Source: Clostridium sp. CAG:710
GTDB lineage: Bacteria > Bacillota_I > Bacilli_A > RF39 > UBA660
Length of the DNA: 64,000 nucleotides
Reading direction: 5' to 3'
Assembly: GCA_000432595.1 (NCBI GenBank)
Contig: HF996867.1
Location: 1 to 64,000, forward strand
The notes beneath the pieces were generated by a model, which was not told where the DNA came from, searched no databases, and saw nothing but the letters and a program-made list of their open reading frames with translations. Of this stretch, positions 59,949 to 64,000 are shown piece by piece; positions within the stretch are counted from its first letter, which is position 1, and the number at the start of each line of letters is the position of its first letter. Position numbers and translations under genes: made by a program.

Positions 59949-60356
59949 ATGGAAAAAAAAGGAATTAAAAAGATGGTAACAGTAGCAGCAGCAAGTGCTG
60001 CAGTAGGAGCAGGACTTGGAATTATGTTTGCTCCAAAAAAAGGTAGCGATACTAGAAAAGATATTATGAAAACACTTAATAAAGTCGCAGACAAAGTAAA
60101 AAACTTTAGTAAAGAAGACGTAAAAAAAGATTTTGAAAAAAAGATCAAAAGTATTGAAAAACGTCTTGAATCACTAAACAACGAAAAAGAAGTAAAAAAA
60201 GTTCATAAAAAAGCAAATGAACTAAAAGATAGTGTAGAAGATTTATGGAATTCAGCTTATGAAAAAGGTGATGAAGTAATCCAAAAAGCAGTAGATGAAT
60301 TAAAAACAAAAGTAAATAAAGCTATTTCATCAATAGAAAAACATTTAGAAGATTAA
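59949..60356 (+). CDS. YtxH-domain protein
   Basis: 135 residues. N-terminal glycine/alanine-rich helix (VTVAAASAAVGAGLGIMFAPKKGSDTRKDI), the YtxH signature, then a long charged helix (about 45-130). General-stress or membrane-associated family of unknown mechanism. AGGAGG upstream; follows the export genes by 37 bases without a terminator, so it may be co-transcribed. Confidence 0.87.
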   Translation: MEKKGIKKMVTVAAASAAVGAGLGIMFAPKKGSDTRKDIMKTLNKVADKVKNFSKEDVKKDFEKKIKSIEKRLESLNNEKEVKKVHKKANELKDSVEDLWNSAYEKGDEVIQKAVDELKTKVNKAISSIEKHLED

Positions 60357-60362
60357 TTTATT

Positions 60363-60384
60363 AAGACACCAAAAGGTGTCTTTT
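60363..60384 (+). terminator. Intrinsic terminator of the tail of the MMPL operon
   Basis: AAGACACC/GGTGTCTT with loop AAAA, T's following. Confidence 0.85.
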
Positions 60385-60446
60385 ATTGTGTATGTTTTGA
60401 CAAATATATTAGTATTTGATATCCTAATTATAGGAGAATAAGGTAT

Positions 60447-62435
60447 ATGGATAACGTTAATTTAAATAAAGACATAAATTATTTTTTGAATTTAGATTAT
60501 GACCAACTAGTAAAATATTTGCTAACTGCTCCAACCGAAGAAAAAAAGCTAATTCTAAAAAATCAAGAAATAAAGAGAAAGTTAATATCTCCAGAAAATA
60601 GGCATGAATTTTCATGGCTAGCACAAGAAAATAGTAAAGATATTATTCCATATCTATTGGATGGAGAGGGCATTGAAATATTAAAGGAAAGCGAATATTT
60701 AATTGATAAGATGAATGCAATTTTAACAAGCAACGCAATATATGTTGATACAATAGTCAGTTTTAAAGCATTTCAAAAAATAATATTTGATAATTTTGAC
60801 GAATTAAAAGATTACTTGTATGTATTAACACCTGTTAGTGGACAATATTTAATTAAAACCGCAGAAAAGCAAAATTTTAATTTGATGGAACTAATTTCAA
60901 AATTTTCACAACAAACCCAGACTGAAGTATTAAAAACTCAGGAATTATCAAATGAAGATTATTGGGAAATGATATCATATGCATATGAAGAAACCGCCTC
61001 AATGTTATTAGAAGAAAAATCAGTAGGTAAGAGTTTAACAAATATAAGACTACCGATAATAGAAACAATTGCATCGAAAGATATAAAATTACCTTATCAA
61101 ATACTAGAAGAACCAGAGTTTATTAAAAGAATAAGTGAAATCACAGATGTAAAAACTTATAGATTTCTAGTAAATGATTTAGAAAAGTCAAATGATGTTG
61201 AAAAGCTAGAAAAAGCACGTGAAAAGTATTACGAAAATCAAATAAATAGTTTTAATAAAAAAAGTGGAATGCTTAAAGTATATGAATCTCTTTATGAAAA
61301 GTTAGCTTCAATGGAAGAAATAAATCCATTCTCACTTATGCAAACAGCACGAGAAATATTTAAAGATGCAAGCGATGATGAAATATTTAACTTGTTAAAT
61401 CAAATAAATAAACTAAATCTAGAAAGCGGATTAAATGGAATAAAAGAAATTTTAAAAGAGAAAAGTAACATCATGCTTGGTAATATGATTATTGACTGCC
61501 ATTTCAAAGATTATTATCTTAATGTTTTAAAAGATGTAAAACAACTTTGTAATTTTGATGTGCTTGGTGGAAATGTACTAAGTAATGATAAAATAGAAAT
61601 CTATAAAAAAATCATTGAAATAAATAACCTTTCATATGAAGAAAAGCTAGAACTTAATACGAAGTTAGGCAAGAAAAATTATGTGGAAAAGTTCTACAAT
61701 GATGTTAGAAATTCAAGAAATAAGATGTATTCATTAATACGTGAAGAAATATTAAATGAGGATAAAATAAGTAAATATTTAGACAAAGAAGAAACTGACA
61801 AATTTGGAGTAAATATTTATAGACTAGAAGGAGAACCATTTTTTGCTTTAGTAAAATCATTTTCAATAAATAAAGCATTTGAATTATCATCAGGAGATAT
61901 CCATTCATATAAGGATTCTGGATCTTTTTCAATAGATGCCTCTAATAAATTAAGAACATTTCATGATCCTAAAGATAACTATAATTTAATATTTAATAAT
62001 TTTAATATAGATCAAGTTGTTCATATGTTCCCGGTAGATTCATTTAGTGGATATACAAGGGGAGAAAAAGCAACAGATAGAGTAATAGAACTTCTAACCC
62101 CAAAAGAATTTACAGGAAGAAGTAGAAATTATAATGAAGTCATAATCGCGCAAAAAAACATAGGCAAGCCAAGCGATATGGATGATAGATTACCACTTCC
62201 TAAACCATTCGCAATATACTGCTACGATGAAATAGGACCAAATGATATAGAAAGTGCAAAAAACCTTGGAATTGGAATAGTAGTAGTAAACACCAAAAAA
62301 TATAATATTGAAAAAAACGATTCACAAATATCTATGTTTGACACAATGTCATCTGGAAAGTATAATTACGATTTTAAATATGTAGATAATAAATCTCAAG
62401 CCGTGCTAGTGGAAAGCCAGGCAAATAGAAAATAA
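60447..62435 (+). CDS. Large unknown cytoplasmic protein (two-part)
   Basis: 662 residues, no signal or TM. Residues 1-400 are helical with repeated 25-35-residue units (for example LKESEYLIDKMNAILTSN, YLLTAPTEEKKLILKN). Residues 415-662 form an alpha/beta domain: IYRLEGEPFFALVKSFS, FNNFNIDQVVHMFPVDSFSGYTRGEKATDR, YNEVIIAQKN, PFAIYCYDE, LGIGIVVVNTKKY. I do not recognise it. GGAGAATAAGG upstream; monocistronic with a terminator. The helical scaffold plus compact C-terminus is a common plan of effectors or defence proteins, but nothing here proves such a role. Confidence 0.65.
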   Translation: MDNVNLNKDINYFLNLDYDQLVKYLLTAPTEEKKLILKNQEIKRKLISPENRHEFSWLAQENSKDIIPYLLDGEGIEILKESEYLIDKMNAILTSNAIYVDTIVSFKAFQKIIFDNFDELKDYLYVLTPVSGQYLIKTAEKQNFNLMELISKFSQQTQTEVLKTQELSNEDYWEMISYAYEETASMLLEEKSVGKSLTNIRLPIIETIASKDIKLPYQILEEPEFIKRISEITDVKTYRFLVNDLEKSNDVEKLEKAREKYYENQINSFNKKSGMLKVYESLYEKLASMEEINPFSLMQTAREIFKDASDDEIFNLLNQINKLNLESGLNGIKEILKEKSNIMLGNMIIDCHFKDYYLNVLKDVKQLCNFDVLGGNVLSNDKIEIYKKIIEINNLSYEEKLELNTKLGKKNYVEKFYNDVRNSRNKMYSLIREEILNEDKISKYLDKEETDKFGVNIYRLEGEPFFALVKSFSINKAFELSSGDIHSYKDSGSFSIDASNKLRTFHDPKDNYNLIFNNFNIDQVVHMFPVDSFSGYTRGEKATDRVIELLTPKEFTGRSRNYNEVIIAQKNIGKPSDMDDRLPLPKPFAIYCYDEIGPNDIESAKNLGIGIVVVNTKKYNIEKNDSQISMFDTMSSGKYNYDFKYVDNKSQAVLVESQANRK

Positions 62436-62436
62436 T

Positions 62437-62462
62437 AATAGTGCAATTAAGCACTATTTTTT
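62437..62462 (+). terminator. Intrinsic terminator
   Basis: AATAGTGC/GCACTATT, 6-base loop, six T's. Confidence 0.85.
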
Positions 62463-62570
62463 GGTTGAAAACAAAATCATGTCTACATTATGTTTCATAT
62501 TTTATTATAGGGAGGTGTAAGTATATAATAACTATTAAATAATTTAATGGTTAAATACTAAGATGAGGAA

Positions 62571-63650
62571 ATGAATAAAAAGAGAAAAGTTGTTGTGTAT
62601 GCAATTTCCAAAAACGAAGAGAAATTTGTAGATAGATGGTATGAAAGTATGAAAGAAGCTGATGCTATATATGTTCTAGATACTGGTTCAACTGATAAAA
62701 CTGTAGAAAAGTTAAAAAAACATGGAGTACACGTTGTAAAAAAGAAAATAGATCCTTGGAGATTTGATAGTGCAAGAAATGAGTCATTAAAAATTATTCC
62801 AAACAAATATGATATATATGTATGTACTGATTTAGATGAAGTGTTTTTAACAGGATGGAGAGATTCGCTTCTTAAAAATTGGCAAGATGATACAACAAGA
62901 GCAAGATATAACTATAATTGGCAATTAGATGAAAATGGACACCCATTAGTAAATTTTTATCTAGATAAAATTCATATAAGAGAAGACTATAAATGGATTC
63001 ATCCAGTACATGAGGTATTAACAACCACAAAAAAGGAAAACTTTGTAACAATAGATGATATTACACTAAATCATTATCCAGATACTAATAAAAGTAGAAA
63101 AAGTTATTTAAAACTTTTAGAAATATCCGTAAGAGAAAACCCACTAGATGATAGAAACATGCATTATTTAGGAAGAGAGTATATGTATTACGGAAAATGG
63201 AATGAATGTATTGATACACTAATAAAACATTTAAATATGAAAAGTGCCACTTGGAAAGATGAAAGATGTGCATCAATGAGATTTATCGCAAGAGCATATA
63301 AAAATCTAGAAAGAATAGAAGAATCAAGAATGTGGCTTGATAAGGCAATAAGTGAAGCACCATATCTAAGAGAACCATGGATAGAGAAAGGAATACTAGA
63401 ATATGAAACAGAAAACTATAAAGATGCAATCTACTATTTAGAAAATGCTCTAAAAATAAAGTCACATACTAAAACATATATAAATGAAAAATTTAGTTGG
63501 GATGAAACACCATATGATGTGTTATCTATTTGTTATTTCAATATAAAAAATTACACTAAATCTCTAGAAAACATAAATAAAGCATTAATATTAAATCCAA
63601 AAAACGAAAGAATTATAAAGAATAAAGAAATAGTAAAAAATATGATATAA
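62571..63650 (+). CDS. Family 2 glycosyltransferase with TPR repeats
   Basis: 359 residues. GT-A fold N-terminus: VVVYAISKNEEKFVDRWYES, VLDTGSTDKTVE, WRFDSARNESL and CTDLDEVF (metal-binding D-x-D-like), then HPVHEVL. C-terminal TPR-like helices (about 195-350; WIEKGILEYETENYKDAIYYLENALKI). Cytoplasmic glycosyl transfer to a surface polymer or protein is likely. GATGAGG upstream. tag starts 18 bases after it. Confidence 0.88.
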   Translation: MNKKRKVVVYAISKNEEKFVDRWYESMKEADAIYVLDTGSTDKTVEKLKKHGVHVVKKKIDPWRFDSARNESLKIIPNKYDIYVCTDLDEVFLTGWRDSLLKNWQDDTTRARYNYNWQLDENGHPLVNFYLDKIHIREDYKWIHPVHEVLTTTKKENFVTIDDITLNHYPDTNKSRKSYLKLLEISVRENPLDDRNMHYLGREYMYYGKWNECIDTLIKHLNMKSATWKDERCASMRFIARAYKNLERIEESRMWLDKAISEAPYLREPWIEKGILEYETENYKDAIYYLENALKIKSHTKTYINEKFSWDETPYDVLSICYFNIKNYTKSLENINKALILNPKNERIIKNKEIVKNMI

Positions 63651-63667
63651 TAACATTAGGTGGTAAT

Positions 63668-64000
63668 ATGAATAGATGTACTTGGTGTAATATGAAAAAT
63701 CCCATTTATATTAGTTACCATGACAATGAATGGGGAATATTAAATACTTGTGAAAAATATTTATACGAAATGTTAATACTTGAATCGTTTCAAGCAGGAT
63801 TATCATGGGAGTGCATTTTAAATAAAAGAGAAGCTTTTAGAAAAGCATATGATAACTTTGATATAAATAAAGTTATTAACTATAACGATACCAAAATAGA
63901 AGAATTATTAAAAAATAAAGAAATCATAAGAAATAAGTTAAAAATAAAAGCAAGCATAAATAACTCAAAAATATTTAAAAATATTCAAAAAGAATATGGA
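63668..64000 (+). CDS. tag: DNA-3-methyladenine glycosylase I (3' partial)
   Basis: 111 residues visible; the frame is open at the window edge. MNRCTWCNMKNPIYISYHDNEWG and LILESFQAGLSWECILNKREAFRKAYDNFD match Tag, including the N-terminal zinc Cys and the conserved Glu-Ser-Phe-Gln-Ala-Gly-Leu-Ser-Trp block. It excises 3-methyladenine from DNA. TTAGGTGG upstream of the ATG. About 75 residues are missing downstream of the window. Confidence 0.93.
   Translation, partial: MNRCTWCNMKNPIYISYHDNEWGILNTCEKYLYEMLILESFQAGLSWECILNKREAFRKAYDNFDINKVINYNDTKIEELLKNKEIIRNKLKIKASINNSKIFKNIQKEYG

Noticed and set aside
60396..60403. TTTGACAA as a Spo0A box before the 662-residue gene
   Set aside because: It could simply be a -35 TTGACA; a single box with no second site is weak evidence.
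62511..62560. Strong GGGAGGTG site without a gene
   Set aside because: No frame of useful length follows; the real start is the ATG at 62571 with its own site.

Overview
The window looks like chromosomal DNA of an AT-rich, Gram-positive, anaerobic, endospore-related member of the Bacillota. I would place it among the gut Bacilli (RF39/Erysipelotrichales-like), but that placement is an inference. Supporting signs: consensus TTGACA/TATAAT promoters with 17-bp spacers, strong GGAGG or GGTGATA ribosome sites, intrinsic terminators after most genes, a T-box riboswitch, an [FeFe]-hydrogenase beside rubrerythrin, and recognisable relatives of GerE, GerM, SpoIIIAH, YunB and YutH. UGA acts as a stop codon but is rare; Trp is UGG.

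Layout. 1-9.4 kb: end of a BspA-type repeat surface protein, a membrane-anchored protein, an ABC-F ATPase, small soluble proteins, DUF2179 and VTT membrane proteins, RmuC, a DUF3603 protein and a large lone pseudopilin. 9.4-17.7 kb: a 3D-domain wall protein, a polysaccharide deacetylase interrupted by a ten-G tract, [FeFe]-hydrogenase plus rubrerythrin, Tex, a Fic protein and TrpRS. 17.8-29.8 kb: a sigma-like regulator under a dyad promoter, T-box plus asnS, a lipoprotein, pyrH, a DapB-like dehydrogenase, a MerR regulon, D,D-carboxypeptidase plus rluB, ferredoxin, and an SDR/PLP-enzyme pair. 29.9-36.1 kb: a cluster of sporulation-associated genes (SpoIIIAH-like, GerE, GerM, YunB, YutD, YutH, NifU-like YutI) whose partners recall Bacillus yut/yun and gerE-gerM neighbourhoods. 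36.5-38.9 kb: two tRNA operons (5 and 7 genes) around a VanY-type peptidase; one more tRNA lies at 31.9 kb.

39-48 kb: argS, an rRNA methyltransferase/pseudouridine synthase pair, then a surface-fibre locus: proline-rich membrane protein, TasA-like protein, ER-type signal peptidase fused to a polytopic membrane domain, DUF5305 protein and a TasA/GLUG fusion. Another TasA-like gene is at 52.8 kb. 48.1-49.6 kb is a decayed region with receiver-domain and Cys-rich remnants. 49.7-64 kb: FNT channel, a Cys-less EIIB-like membrane protein, a KinB-like histidine kinase behind Spo0A-box-like sites, an F420-ligase-like protein, a TetR-controlled MMPL export system, a large unknown protein, a TPR glycosyltransferase and the start of tag.

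Main points of interest: the G10 tract that could switch the deacetylase on and off, a GerE gene with no AUG/GUG/UUG start, the SipW-type fusion in the fibre locus, a sigma-like protein with a possible doubled region 2, and operator-like dyads at the MerR, TetR and sigma-like promoters.
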